From DATKDP01 sp035546335 (GTDB lineage Bacteria; Acidobacteriota; Thermoanaerobaculia; Gp7-AA8), in NCBI GenBank assembly GCA_035546335.1, contig DATKDP010000055.1, positions 20,890 through 84,889 on the forward strand: a stretch of DNA of 64,000 bases. The letters run 5' to 3'. A program made the position numbers and the translations under genes. The notes beneath the pieces were generated by a model. That model saw nothing but the letters and a program-made list of their open reading frames with translations, made no database searches and was not told where the DNA came from. This document shows positions 43,093 to 51,798 of this stretch, piece by piece. Positions within the stretch are counted from its first letter, which is position 1. Each line of letters starts with the position of its first letter.

Positions 43093-43890
43093 TCAATCCG
43101 AGCGGAGGCGGCGATACTGAGCCGGTGTGATGCCCATTGCCTTGCGGAACGTCGAGGTGAAGTGACTCTGATCCGCGAAGCCGCATTCGAGGGCGATCTC
43201 CGCGAGCGCGACGTTCGAACCGGAGAGGCGACGACACGCATGCGCCACTCGAAGCTCTCGCACATAGGCGCCCACCGTTCGCCCCGTCCTGTGGTGGAAC
43301 TCACGGCAGAGATGGGCAGGGTGGACGCCTGCGAGCCGCGCAAGGTCCTGGAGCGAGAGTCGATCGCTGTACGAACCGTGAACCGCGTCGATTACACGCT
43401 GAAGCCAGATCGGGCCGGTGGATCCTCGCGGAAGGCCGGCAGCCGGCCGCGCCAGAAGTGCATGGAGCAGCCCCTCGATGGCCAGCGGCGCGGCGGCGTC
43501 TCCTCTTCTGAATTCATCGCAGATCAGCGTGCTCAGCACAACTGCGCGCAGATCGCGACGCGACCCGGGCGTGACCGAGCCACCCGCGGCGACGAGACTC
43601 TCGACGATCGTGTCGATCTCGAAGTGCAGGCATCGCGTCTCGGTCTCATAGGTGTTGCTGTGGACTTCCCCTGCGGGCATGAGCTGAACGCTGGAGGCCC
43701 GCAGTTCTTCGACGCGGCCTCCGAATCGCTCGACGACGGCCCCCGCGAGCACGATCGTGAGATAAGTATGCTCGTGAACATGCGGCGCAGCGGTGAATCC
43801 TGCGGGGTATTCGTGCTCCGCGACGCGCGCTCCCTCGCCGCCCAGCGAGCCGACGACGCGACCGTACAGAGCAGTCTTCGAAACATTCAT
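43093..43890 (-). CDS. AraC-family transcriptional regulator
   Basis: A 265-residue regulator. The N-terminal cupin (about 20-95) has the metal-type HVHEHTYLTIVLAG. The C-terminal AraC domain (about 170-265) has two helix-turn-helix motifs: LSLQDLARLAGVHPAHLCRE and VALAEIALECGFADQSHFTS, then FRKAMGITPAQYRR. It is divergent from the chromate transporter with 41 nt between, so it probably controls that gene. ATG at 43890 selected by the cupin start. Confidence 0.9.
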   Translation of the reverse strand: MNVSKTALYGRVVGSLGGEGARVAEHEYPAGFTAAPHVHEHTYLTIVLAGAVVERFGGRVEELRASSVQLMPAGEVHSNTYETETRCLHFEIDTIVESLVAAGGSVTPGSRRDLRAVVLSTLICDEFRRGDAAAPLAIEGLLHALLARPAAGLPRGSTGPIWLQRVIDAVHGSYSDRLSLQDLARLAGVHPAHLCREFHHRTGRTVGAYVRELRVAHACRRLSGSNVALAEIALECGFADQSHFTSTFRKAMGITPAQYRRLRSD

Positions 43891-43931
43891 CCGGGAGATC
43901 CGGACGAATTCTATCAGGGGGAGTCTGCCGG

Positions 43932-45260
43932 TTGAAACAACAGCGACCCTCTGAGCCGCCCGCCACGAGTGAGCCACTCGAGCCGGTGACCTTCTCCGCT
44001 GCCCTTCGTTTCTGGCTGCAGCTCGGTTTCATCTCCTTCGGCGGGCCCGCCGGTCAGATCGCGATCATGCATCGCGAGCTGGTCGAGCGCCGCCGCTGGA
44101 TCTCGGAGGACCGTTTCCTTCACGCGCTCAACTACTGCATGCTCCTCCCGGGCCCCGAGGCGCAACAGCTTGCGACGTACATCGGATGGCTCCTGCACCG
44201 CGTTCGTGGCGGCCTGGTCGCGGGAATCCTTTTCATTCTCCCTTCGGTGTTCATCCTCCTCGGTCTGTCCTACGCCTATGCCGCCCACGGCGGCTCTCCT
44301 CTCGTCGCGGGAGTGCTTCAGGGAGTTCGCCCCGTCGTCGTGGCCATCATTCTCGAAGCGGTTCTTCGCCTCGGGCGGCGCGTGATCCGGCGACGCGATC
44401 ACCTGTTGATCTCTCTGCTCGCTTTCGCCTCCATTCATTGGCTCGGCGTTCCCTTTCCAGCCATCGTGCTGGGGGCGGCATTGGTCGGCTGGCTCGCCTG
44501 GAGAGCACTCCCGGAGCTCGGCGCTACGGGCGAGATCATCTCGCCGCATCCAACCGATCCGCCGCCTGCGCACGCGCGTCCCTCATACCGCCGCTTCGTG
44601 CAGTACCTCGCTACGGCGATCGCACTCTGGATGGCCGGCTTCGTCCTCCTCGTCGCCTGGCGCGGAAGCGGTAGCCTGCACGTGGATGAATACCGCTTCT
44701 TCACCAAAGCGGCCTTCGTCACGTTCGGCGGCGCATATGCCGTGCTCGCGTACGTCATGCAGGCGGCCGTCGATGGTTTCGGTTGGATCACCCAGGCCCA
44801 GGCGATCGACGGTCTGGCGCTCGCCGAAACCACACCCGGTCCGCTGATCATGGTCGTCCAATTCGTCGGCTTCCTGGGTGCATGGAATCACCCGCAGGGG
44901 CTCGATCCTCTGACAAGTGCGATCGTCGGCGCATTGGCGACATCCTTCGTGACGTTTCTTCCCTCGTTCCTCTTCATCTTCCTCGGAGCTCCTTATGTGG
45001 AGATCCTGCGGGGAAACCGCGTCGTCAGCGCCGCTCTCGGAGGTATCACGGCCGCGGTCGTCGGGGTGGTGCTCCATCTGGCGGTCGTATTCGGAGCTGC
45101 AGTGCTCCTTCCCGCCGGAGAGGCGATGGTGATCGATCCCGCTGCGACCGGCATCACCCTCGCTGCTTTCCTCGCGCTCTGGCGTTTCCGGATGCACGTC
45201 GTTCGGGTGATCCTCGCCGGCGGGCTGCTCGGCCTGCTGATGGCGATCGTCACCAATTGA
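43932..45260 (+). CDS. chrA: Chromate efflux transporter ChrA
   Basis: A 442-residue long-chain CHR protein with two homologous halves (about 20-195 and 225-440), each with five or six membrane helices. The signature segments are FGGPAGQIAIMHRELVERRR and LPGPEAQQLATYIGW in the first half, FGGAYAVLAYVMQ and ETTPGPLIMVVQFVGF in the second. It exports chromate, or related oxyanions. The start is a TTG at 43932 with GGGGGAG about 10 nt upstream. The AraC regulator is divergent. Confidence 0.92.
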   Translation: MKQQRPSEPPATSEPLEPVTFSAALRFWLQLGFISFGGPAGQIAIMHRELVERRRWISEDRFLHALNYCMLLPGPEAQQLATYIGWLLHRVRGGLVAGILFILPSVFILLGLSYAYAAHGGSPLVAGVLQGVRPVVVAIILEAVLRLGRRVIRRRDHLLISLLAFASIHWLGVPFPAIVLGAALVGWLAWRALPELGATGEIISPHPTDPPPAHARPSYRRFVQYLATAIALWMAGFVLLVAWRGSGSLHVDEYRFFTKAAFVTFGGAYAVLAYVMQAAVDGFGWITQAQAIDGLALAETTPGPLIMVVQFVGFLGAWNHPQGLDPLTSAIVGALATSFVTFLPSFLFIFLGAPYVEILRGNRVVSAALGGITAAVVGVVLHLAVVFGAAVLLPAGEAMVIDPAATGITLAAFLALWRFRMHVVRVILAGGLLGLLMAIVTN

Positions 45261-45296
45261 AAAGCACGAGTGCACGGCGGGTGAAGCGCGCAGGAA

Positions 45297-46526
45297 TCAG
45301 ATCACTCGCCACCAGGGGGCCGCGAGGATGCCGGGAGCCAGCCATTCGATGCGATCGCCGGTGTGGAGAAGGAGTCCGGGGCGGGAGAGTTTGCCGTATT
45401 CCTCACGGAAGCTCCGCAGATGTTGCGCATCGCGATGACCCGGTCTCGCCGTCGACTTCACTTCGATGGGAATCAACTTCCCACCCGTCTCGATGACGAG
45501 ATCCACTTCCGCGCCCGACGCCGTGCGCCAGTAGAGGATCTCGGTCGCCTGATTCCTTCCCTCGCGCCACGACAGCAGGTCGATCAGAACGAGATTCTCC
45601 AGATGAGCTCCTGAGGGAGTCTCCATTCCGGACAGGTGCAGCGCCAGCCCCGTATCGCACCAGTAGATCTTCGGCGTCTTGATCAGTCTGCTCGTCCGAT
45701 TCACCGAATAGGCCGGAAGACGAACGAGCTGATACGACATCTCGAGCAGATTCATGTAGCGATGAACGGTCGGCTGAGGCAGAGCAACATCTCGTCCCAG
45801 CTCCGTCTGGTTGACGAGCTGACCGAGACGAAGACAGGCCGCCCGCATCAGACGGCGCAGATCGGGAAGTGCGGTGACGGCGGAGATGTCCTGGAGGTCG
45901 CGCTCGAGATAGGTCTTCGTATATCCCGAGAACCATGTCGCGCGCTCGCCGGCAGACTCGAGCTCGAGTGCCGGTGTCGGGTAGCCTCCCCGCAGGGCCA
46001 ACGGCACCCATTTCTCCCGCGGCACCTCCTGCGAGGAAACCAGATCGAGCCAGCCCGCATCATCGGCCGCGACCAGCTCTTCCCAGATTCCGGACCGGCC
46101 CAGCCCCAGTTGCTCTCTCCGCGTCATCGGCCAGAGCGTCAGATAGCTGGCACGACCTGCGAGCGTCTCGGAAATGGATTTCAACAGAAGCAGGTTCGCA
46201 GAGCCCGTCAATAGATACTGCCCCTTCCGTCGCTGACGGTCGACCGCGCGCTTGATCGCCAGCATCAGCTCAGGAGCGCGCTGCACCTCATCGAGCGTCA
46301 TCCGGCTCGCGCGGGAGACGAGATCCTCCGGCGCATGCCGCGCCTGCTCGAGAACATCGAGATCGTCGAGTGTGAGATAGAGCCGATCGCCCGTTGACGT
46401 GAGATCGCGCACGAGCGTGCTCTTTCCCGTCTGGCGCGCGCCGGTCACGACCACGACCGGCATCGCCCGCGCCGCCCGCTCCAGCGGGACCTGAAGCGCC
46501 CGTGGGAGTGAAGCAGAATCATTCAT
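45297..46526 (-). CDS. AAA ATPase with DUF4143 domain
   Basis: A 409-residue protein. AAA_14 domain (about 10-150): Walker A VVTGARQTGKSTL, Walker B-like MTLDEVQRAP, sensor LLTGSANLLLL. The DUF4143 winged-helix plus nuclease-like domain (about 190-400) has YTKTYLERDLQDIS and the restriction-like GAEVDLVIETGGKLIPIEVK (core D-x-E-V-K). Members occur singly in accessory regions, function unknown. ATG at 46526 follows 22-bp tandem operator-like repeats. Confidence 0.88.
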   Translation of the reverse strand: MNDSASLPRALQVPLERAARAMPVVVVTGARQTGKSTLVRDLTSTGDRLYLTLDDLDVLEQARHAPEDLVSRASRMTLDEVQRAPELMLAIKRAVDRQRRKGQYLLTGSANLLLLKSISETLAGRASYLTLWPMTRREQLGLGRSGIWEELVAADDAGWLDLVSSQEVPREKWVPLALRGGYPTPALELESAGERATWFSGYTKTYLERDLQDISAVTALPDLRRLMRAACLRLGQLVNQTELGRDVALPQPTVHRYMNLLEMSYQLVRLPAYSVNRTSRLIKTPKIYWCDTGLALHLSGMETPSGAHLENLVLIDLLSWREGRNQATEILYWRTASGAEVDLVIETGGKLIPIEVKSTARPGHRDAQHLRSFREEYGKLSRPGLLLHTGDRIEWLAPGILAAPWWRVI

Positions 46527-46530
46527 TGAA

Positions 46531-46587
46531 TGAATGATAATCATTCAAGAGGTGAATGACAATCATTCAGAGGGTGAATGACAATGC
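46531..46587. promoter_or_regulatory. 22-bp tandem operator repeats resembling Fur boxes
   Basis: TGAATGA starts at 46531, 46553 and 46575, exactly 22 nt apart. The first two units contain an inverted TCATTCA. The first reads TGAATGAT-A-ATCATTCA, a 17-nt palindrome whose core ATGATAATCATT equals the centre of the Fur consensus. Another TCATTCA/TGAATGA pair overlaps the start codon (46519-46533). The remaining 46588-46699 is featureless. Confidence 0.65.
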
Positions 46588-46699
46588 GGGATCGCGAAGG
46601 CACTCGATTTTTACGGAAGCCGCGTGCGTTGATGCGGCGTCGCTGATCGAGCAGGATGACGGTGGCCGCCGCGTGCGTCTCATCACACCCGCCGACGTT

Positions 46700-47446
46700 T
46701 CAGCGCTTCGCATCCGCCTTCGCCATCAGCTTCCGAAGTGGGCCGGAAACCCGCTCCGCCATCAGCTCGTATCCGCGCGCATTGGGATGAATGGCATCAC
46801 TTCGCAGCGCCGGATCGGAGAGAACTCCGTCGAGCAGGTCAGGAATCAGCAGACACTTCTCCTCGCTGGCGACTCGCTCGTACATGGTCTCGTAGCTCGG
46901 GCCGAAGCTCGGAAATCGAAACCCGAGGATGACCACCATCGCGCCTGCATCATGGATCCGCCGGACCATCGCGCGAAGAGCGGCCTCGGTCGAGCCGATG
47001 TCGACGCGTCGAAGATAGTCGTTTCCACCCAGCCCGACGATCACGATTCGCGGATCGCGCGAGAGGACGTCCGGCTCGAGGCGCGCGAGCGCCGCCTCGG
47101 TCGTATCGCCGCTGACTCCCGCATTGATGATCGCCTCACTCATGAGAGCCGAGAGCTTCGAAGGGTAGTCCTCCCCTGCCGCGGCACCATAGCCTGCCGT
47201 CAACGAATCTCCGAATGCGATCACGTTCGCTCCGCGCGAGTCGAGGTTCGTCACGCGAGAGAGCTGCGAGGGCCAGAAGAACCAGGTGAGAACAGCGAGG
47301 AGAACCGCAGCAGCGATCAGCTTCGTGCGCGGCGTCAGCCCGTTCCACCAGGAGATCGGCGAAGGCGCGGCACTCGCCAGCCGTTCTTTCGGCGAATGCT
47401 GCGAGGATCGTCCCCGCGCCGCTGCGCTCCGAGGCGGACCCGTCAT
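46700..47446 (-). CDS. GDSL-type esterase/lysophospholipase (TesA-like)
   Basis: A 248-residue SGNH hydrolase. A membrane helix (about 43-60) anchors it. Block I is IAFGDSLTAGYGA (Ser about 81), block II NAGVSGDTT, block III GLGGNDYLR and block V DAIHPNARGY. This is the TesA/arylesterase layout, acting in the periplasm. An N-terminal 40-residue charged stretch is uncertain; a later start is possible. Transcribed toward the AAA gene but separated by 173 nt with its own operator repeats. Confidence 0.87.
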   Translation of the reverse strand: MTGPPRSAAARGRSSQHSPKERLASAAPSPISWWNGLTPRTKLIAAAVLLAVLTWFFWPSQLSRVTNLDSRGANVIAFGDSLTAGYGAAAGEDYPSKLSALMSEAIINAGVSGDTTEAALARLEPDVLSRDPRIVIVGLGGNDYLRRVDIGSTEAALRAMVRRIHDAGAMVVILGFRFPSFGPSYETMYERVASEEKCLLIPDLLDGVLSDPALRSDAIHPNARGYELMAERVSGPLRKLMAKADAKR

Positions 47447-47500
47447 CGAGGCAAGTATGCCAGATCATCCCTGAGGGCACGCAAAATCGCGGCGCCACGT

Positions 47501-47600
47501 GGCCGAAGATTCCGATCTTCGGCCCGGTGACTGACGACACCGTGAACTACTGGCAGCACTCTGCCCTGCGCCATGTGGCCGAAGATTCCGATCTTCGGCC
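47501..47600. repeat. Family B palindromes, copies 2 and 3
   Basis: Two hairpins with arm GGCCGAAGAT and loop TCCG, at 47501-47524 and 47577-47600, 52 nt apart. Confidence 0.8.
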
Positions 47601-47656
47601 CCGGGAGCTCTCGGCGGCTGGAAACTCCGATGTCCAGCCCGTGACGCGGACGACGC

Positions 47657-47735
47657 TGGCAGGCTTGCTCACATCTGCCCGACTCGCGAGGGGCGGCGTG
47701 ACGCCGCCTCGATCGGGCGGGGACGCCCGACCCCC
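47657..47735. repeat. Family A repeat, copy 3 (right half)
   Basis: TGGCAGGCTTG centre followed by GGCGGCG/CGCCGCC and TCGGGCG/CGCCCGA hairpins and CCCCC. The left half is missing. It is followed by CATCGGTCAGGTCAGTCGCC shared with copy 4, then a family B palindrome at 47776-47799. Confidence 0.7.
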
Positions 47736-47811
47736 TCGATCGTGGCCCATCGGTCAGGTCAGTCGCCCGCCACCGGGCCGAAGATCGGAATCTTCGGCCA
47801 CGCTGTCATCC

Positions 47812-47948
47812 GAGCGGGTGGGTGGGCGGGAAGGCGAGGGATCTCCACGCTGGTCCAATGCAACCCAGTGACAGGTGACTCCGCGACGAGCGTCCCGATC
47901 GCCCCGCACCGTCGTCCGTCACCGGGCCGAAGATCGGAATCTTCGGCC
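47812..47948. repeat. Family D repeat, copy 1 (ends in family B palindrome)
   Basis: A 137-nt sequence starting GAGCGGGTGGGTGGGCGGG and ending in a family B hairpin at 47925-47948. It is the reverse complement, with a handful of mismatches, of 51028-51164 on the far side of the pnt operon. Confidence 0.8.
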
Positions 47949-47950
47949 AC

Positions 47951-48029
47951 TGGCAGGCTTGCTCACATCTGCCGGGCTCGCGAGGGGCGGCGGGACGCCG
48001 CCTCGATCGGGCGGGGACGCCCGACCCCC
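47951..48029. repeat. Family A repeat, copy 4 (right half)
   Basis: Near-identical to copy 3 through GTCAGGTCAGTCGCCCG; the shared sequence runs right up to the pntB stop codon at 48064. Confidence 0.7.
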
Positions 48030-48063
48030 TCGATCGTTACCCATCGGTCAGGTCAGTCGCCCG

Positions 48064-49491
48064 TCACGCCGTCGCCTTCAATTCCGCGGCGATTCCCTGC
48101 AGCGCCTTCTTTGCGTCGAGGAAGAGGAGCATCGTATTCGGATATTCGAAGAGATCGTTCTTGATCCCGGCGAAGCCCGGGCTGAGCGAGCGTTTGATCA
48201 CGATCACCGAGCGGGCGTTGTAGACCTGCAGGATCGGCATCCCGGCGATCGGGCTCGTGGGATCCTTCTCCGCGGCCGGATTGACGACGTCGTTTGCGCC
48301 GATCACCAGGACGACGTCGGTGTTCCGGAGCTCCGCGTTCGCCGGCTCGAGCTCCAGCAGCTTCTCATAGGGTATGTTCGCCTCGGCGAGGAGAACGTTC
48401 ATATGACCCGGCATACGCCCCGCCACGGGATGAATCGCGTACTGGACTGTCGCCCCTCTCTTTTCGAGAAGCTGCGCGATCTCGTTGACAGCATGCTGCG
48501 CCTGCGCGACCGCGAGGCCGTAGCCCGGCACCACCATCACCCGCTCGGCGGACTCGAGAAGCATCGCCGCTTCCTCCACGCCGGCGGAACGAACGCCCGA
48601 GTATTCCTTCGCAGCGCCGCCGGCCTTCTCCTCTTCGATCGCGCCGAAACCGCCGAAGACCACGTTGACCAGCGAACGGTTCATCGCCTTGCACATGATC
48701 TGCGTGAGGATGAGTCCTGACGCGCCGACGAGCGCGCCAGCGATGATCAGCATCGCGTTGTTGATGACGAATCCCGTTGCCGCGGCCGCGACACCGGAGT
48801 AAGAGTTCAGCAGCGAGATGACCACCGGCATGTCCGCTCCGCCGATGGGGATGACAAGCAGCACACCGAGAACGAGCGCGAGAGCGACGACGAGCCATGC
48901 CAGGGCGATCATCGGCATCGGCTCGGGCATGGCGAAGGCGAAATAGAATCCGAGCCCGAGGGAGAGGATCAGCAGTGCGGCGTTGATCAGGTGACGGCCG
49001 GGAAGGAGAATCGGCTCGCCTCTCATCTTCCCCCGCAGCTTGAGATAGGCGATGCCGCTTCCGCTGAAGGTGACGGCGCCGACGAGGATCGAGAAGACGG
49101 TCGAGACGGCGGACGCTCCTCCCATCTGTACGCTGACGAGCCCTCCGGCGTTCGCTTCGATCATCACCAGATAGAGGGTCGAGATCGAAACGAGCGCCGA
49201 AGCTCCCCCGCCGAATCCGTTGAAGAGCGCCACCATCTCCGGCATCTCGGTCATCTGCACCTTCATCGCGGCGATCATCCCCACGAGCGATCCGACGATG
49301 AGCCCGATGAGAATCCAGCGGTAATCGACCAGGCCGATGTCAATGAGCGTCGCGACGATCGCGATCAGCATCGCGAGCGCCGCCAGGGAGTTGCCGCGGC
49401 GCGCCGAGCGCACCTTCGTCAGTCCCTTCAGACCGAAAATGAAGAGGGCGGCCGAGACGAGATAGAGGAACTGGACGAAGCCCGCGATCAC
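48064..49491 (-). CDS. pntB: NAD(P) transhydrogenase beta subunit
   Basis: A 475-residue beta subunit. About nine membrane helices occupy residues 1-270 (LYLVSAALFIFGLKGL, MPEMVALFNGFGGGASALV). The NADP(H)-binding domain III (about 295-475) has VMVVPGYGLAVAQAQHAV, HPVAGRMPGHMNVLLAEA and GANDVVNPAA, all family hallmarks. GTG start at 49491 overlaps the pntA2 stop (GTGA). The enzyme couples proton entry to NADPH formation in the inner membrane. Its stop lies at the edge of a family A repeat copy. Confidence 0.95.
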   Translation of the reverse strand: MIAGFVQFLYLVSAALFIFGLKGLTKVRSARRGNSLAALAMLIAIVATLIDIGLVDYRWILIGLIVGSLVGMIAAMKVQMTEMPEMVALFNGFGGGASALVSISTLYLVMIEANAGGLVSVQMGGASAVSTVFSILVGAVTFSGSGIAYLKLRGKMRGEPILLPGRHLINAALLILSLGLGFYFAFAMPEPMPMIALAWLVVALALVLGVLLVIPIGGADMPVVISLLNSYSGVAAAATGFVINNAMLIIAGALVGASGLILTQIMCKAMNRSLVNVVFGGFGAIEEEKAGGAAKEYSGVRSAGVEEAAMLLESAERVMVVPGYGLAVAQAQHAVNEIAQLLEKRGATVQYAIHPVAGRMPGHMNVLLAEANIPYEKLLELEPANAELRNTDVVLVIGANDVVNPAAEKDPTSPIAGMPILQVYNARSVIVIKRSLSPGFAGIKNDLFEYPNTMLLFLDAKKALQGIAAELKATA

Positions 49492-49784
49492 GATCTCGCT
49501 CCCGTCTTCTTCTTCCCGAACATCTTCAGCATCCTGTCGGTCACCAGAAACCCGCCGACGACATTGATCGTGGCGAACACGATCGCGATGCATCCGAGGA
49601 TGTTGCTCATCGTCACTGAGCCGCCGTGTGCTGCGAGAAGCGATCCGACGATCGTGATTCCGGAGATCGCATTCGCCCCCGACATGAGGGGCGTGTGGAG
49701 CGTCGGCGGAATCTTGGTGATGATCTCGAACCCGACGAACATCGCCAGCACGAAAAGGTAGAGGCCGATCAGCAGAGGTCCCAT
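49488..49784 (-). CDS. pntA2: NAD(P) transhydrogenase alpha-2 subunit
   Basis: A 98-residue subunit with three membrane helices and HTPLMSGANAISGITIVGSL, the strongly conserved alpha-2 signature. The three-gene form (A1, A2, B) is as in Rhodospirillum rubrum. ATG overlaps the pntA1 stop by one base. Confidence 0.95.
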   Translation of the reverse strand: MGPLLIGLYLFVLAMFVGFEIITKIPPTLHTPLMSGANAISGITIVGSLLAAHGGSVTMSNILGCIAIVFATINVVGGFLVTDRMLKMFGKKKTGARS

Positions 49785-50917
49785 CAGCTCCCTCCCTTCA
49801 GAAGCGCCGCAGTCTGCGGGTGCATGATCTCTCCTCCGTGCGTCAGCAGTGTTCCCCTGGTGATCTCGTCTTCGAGGTCGAGCGCGAGGTCGGCAGGCTC
49901 GAGCACATGCTGCAGGAGCGCCTGAACGTTGCGCGCATAGAGGAGACTCGCATCCTCCGCCATTGTCGACGCGAGATTCGAGTACCCGAGAATGTGAACC
50001 CCATGCCGTACGACTTCTTTCTCTGGCTCGGACAGCGGACAGTTGCCTCCCGCTTCGACCGCGAGATCGACGATCACCGACCCGGGGCGCATCTGCCGCA
50101 CCATCTCCTCGGAAAGCAGGATGGGCGCCGGCTTGCCGGGAATGAGCGCAGTCGTGATCACGACGTCGGCAACATCGACGTGGCGCGTGACGATCTCGCG
50201 CTGGCGGCGCAGGAAATCCTCGCTCATCTGCTTCGCATAGCCCCCCTCCCCCTCTCCACTTTCGAGAAGCGGCAACTGGATGAAGCGTCCGCCCAGCGAC
50301 TCGACCTGCTCCTTCACGGCCGGACGGATGTCGGAGACTTCGACGACGGCGCCCAGGCGCTTCGCGGTCGCCACCGCCTGCAGGCCGGCGACGCCTGCTC
50401 CCATCACCACGACTTTCGCCGGAGGAATCGTTCCGGCAGCGGTCATGAGCAACGGAAAATATTTGCCGAGCTTCGAGGCGGCGAGAAGCACCGCCTTGTA
50501 GCCGGCGATGCTCGCCTGCGACGAGAGCGCATCCATCGGCTGCGCCCGAGTGATTCTCGGGATCAGCTCCATCGCCAGCGTCGTCACGCGCCGTTCACCG
50601 AGGAGCTGTACGACCTCGAGGTTCCTGTGCGGCGCCATGAAGGAGATGAGGATGGCCCCTTCCTTCAGACGCGAGGCTTCGTCGACGGCCGGCACGGCGA
50701 CTTTCAGGAGAATGTCGGCGGCCGTCCAACCTTCGGCACCCGCCGGGCGCGCTCCCGCCGAGCGGAACCGATCGTCGGAGATGCTGGCGCCTTCCCCCGC
50801 TCCCCGGTCGAAGGTGATCTCGAATCCCTCTGCCGTGAGCTTGCGAACGGTCTCAGGCGTCGCAGCCACGCGGCGCTCGCCCGGCCGAGTCTCCTTCGCC
50901 ACGTGGATCGTCGCCAT
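49784..50917 (-). CDS. pntA1: NAD(P) transhydrogenase alpha-1 subunit
   Basis: A 377-residue NAD-binding subunit. It starts ATIHVAKETRPGERRVAATP. VVVMGAGVAGLQAVATAKRLGA (about 170-190, quoted in part: MGAGVAGLQAVATAKRLGA) is the Rossmann motif. AVEAGGNCPLSEP and the RITRAQPMDALSSQASIAGY loop confirm the family. ATG at 50917 fits the conserved N-terminus. A right-side family D repeat lies about 110 nt upstream. Confidence 0.95.
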   Translation of the reverse strand: MATIHVAKETRPGERRVAATPETVRKLTAEGFEITFDRGAGEGASISDDRFRSAGARPAGAEGWTAADILLKVAVPAVDEASRLKEGAILISFMAPHRNLEVVQLLGERRVTTLAMELIPRITRAQPMDALSSQASIAGYKAVLLAASKLGKYFPLLMTAAGTIPPAKVVVMGAGVAGLQAVATAKRLGAVVEVSDIRPAVKEQVESLGGRFIQLPLLESGEGEGGYAKQMSEDFLRRQREIVTRHVDVADVVITTALIPGKPAPILLSEEMVRQMRPGSVIVDLAVEAGGNCPLSEPEKEVVRHGVHILGYSNLASTMAEDASLLYARNVQALLQHVLEPADLALDLEDEITRGTLLTHGGEIMHPQTAALLKGGS

Positions 50918-51027
50918 GCACGGCGCATTGTACCGGAGTGATCGTCGAAGGAAGCGCGCTGCTTCACGCCCGGGGGTGACGGGCATCACCGCGAGAAAGA
51001 GTGGCCAAAGCGCAACGATCGAGATAG

Positions 51028-51164
51028 GGCCGAAGATTCCGATCTTCGGCCCGGTGACGGACGACGGTGCGGGCGATCGGGACGCTCGTCGCGGAGTCTC
51101 CTGGCACTGGGTTGCATGGGACCAGCGTGGAGATCCCTCGCCTTCCCGCCCACCCACCCGCTCG
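51028..51164. repeat. Family D repeat, copy 2 (inverted; starts with family B palindrome)
   Basis: Reverse complement of 47812-47948. A family B hairpin is at 51028-51051. A partial third copy is at 63835-63868. The wider spacer 50918-51334 has repeats only. Confidence 0.8.
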
Positions 51165-51172
51165 CAGCTAAC

Positions 51173-51319
51173 GGCCACAGGCTTCGCCTACATGCTGCGG
51201 TTCGCCGGAGCCGGACGAAGCTGTTCGCCTTCGGCATTCGAGCGAGCCTGATGCGGCATCTGGCGGCTCACTGCTTCGTCCCTACGAGAGCTGCGGCGGG
51301 CGGGAAGTGGCCGAGCTTG
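51173..51319. repeat. Family F repeat, copy 2
   Basis: Same block order as copy 1 at 42839, ending CGGGAAGTGGCCGAGCTTG. It directly follows the family D copy. Confidence 0.75.
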
Positions 51320-51334
51320 ACTGAACTTCGACGG

Positions 51335-51688
51335 CTACTGCACTTCCGCGGCCGCGAGGTGCGCCAGTGCCTCCTCCTCCGATTCGTGCACCGGAAAGAG
51401 CGGCAGGAGCCTGGTCAGGCTGAGAGTCTTCCGCACGCGATCCTGTGGCTGGAGCAGGTGAACCGCGGCCCCGAACCGCTGCGCGATCTTGTAGCTCTGG
51501 ACCAGCTCGCCCAGACCGATGCTGTCGATGAAGTCGACCCCGGAGAGGTTGAGCAGGATCTTCTTCCACCCCTCGGCCAGCAGCTCGTTGACCACTTCGG
51601 CGAGGGCCTCGACGGCGTCACCCGCCACGAGGCGCCCTCCGAAATCGACGATCACCACATCATCCGCCTTGCGCGCATCGATCTTCAT
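51335..51688 (-). CDS. STAS-domain anti-sigma antagonist-like protein
   Basis: A 117-residue single STAS domain. VVIVDFGGRLVAGDAVEAL starts the fold, and ILLNLSGVDFIDSIGLGELV carries the phosphorylatable Ser in DSIGLG. Such proteins bind anti-sigma kinases of the RsbW/SpoIIAB type. A REC-HATPase protein of that kind is about 6 kb away (57543), which may or may not be the partner. ATG at 51688 or 51700; the first is preferred. Confidence 0.87.
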   Translation of the reverse strand: MKIDARKADDVVIVDFGGRLVAGDAVEALAEVVNELLAEGWKKILLNLSGVDFIDSIGLGELVQSYKIAQRFGAAVHLLQPQDRVRKTLSLTRLLPLFPVHESEEEALAHLAAAEVQ

Positions 51689-51798
51689 GGAGCGAATCAT
51701 AGTCTGTCGGTGCGCCCCCAGTGAAGCGCCATCACGAATTATTCGAAACCTCTCGCGGTTTGGAGGAATCGAATCGGAGGAGTGCAAAGGAGCCGAGC

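Noticed and set aside
48064..51178. Composite transposon carrying pntAB
   Set aside because: Inverted repeats flank the operon but no transposase gene or target-site duplication is visible; kept only as a finding on flanking repeats.
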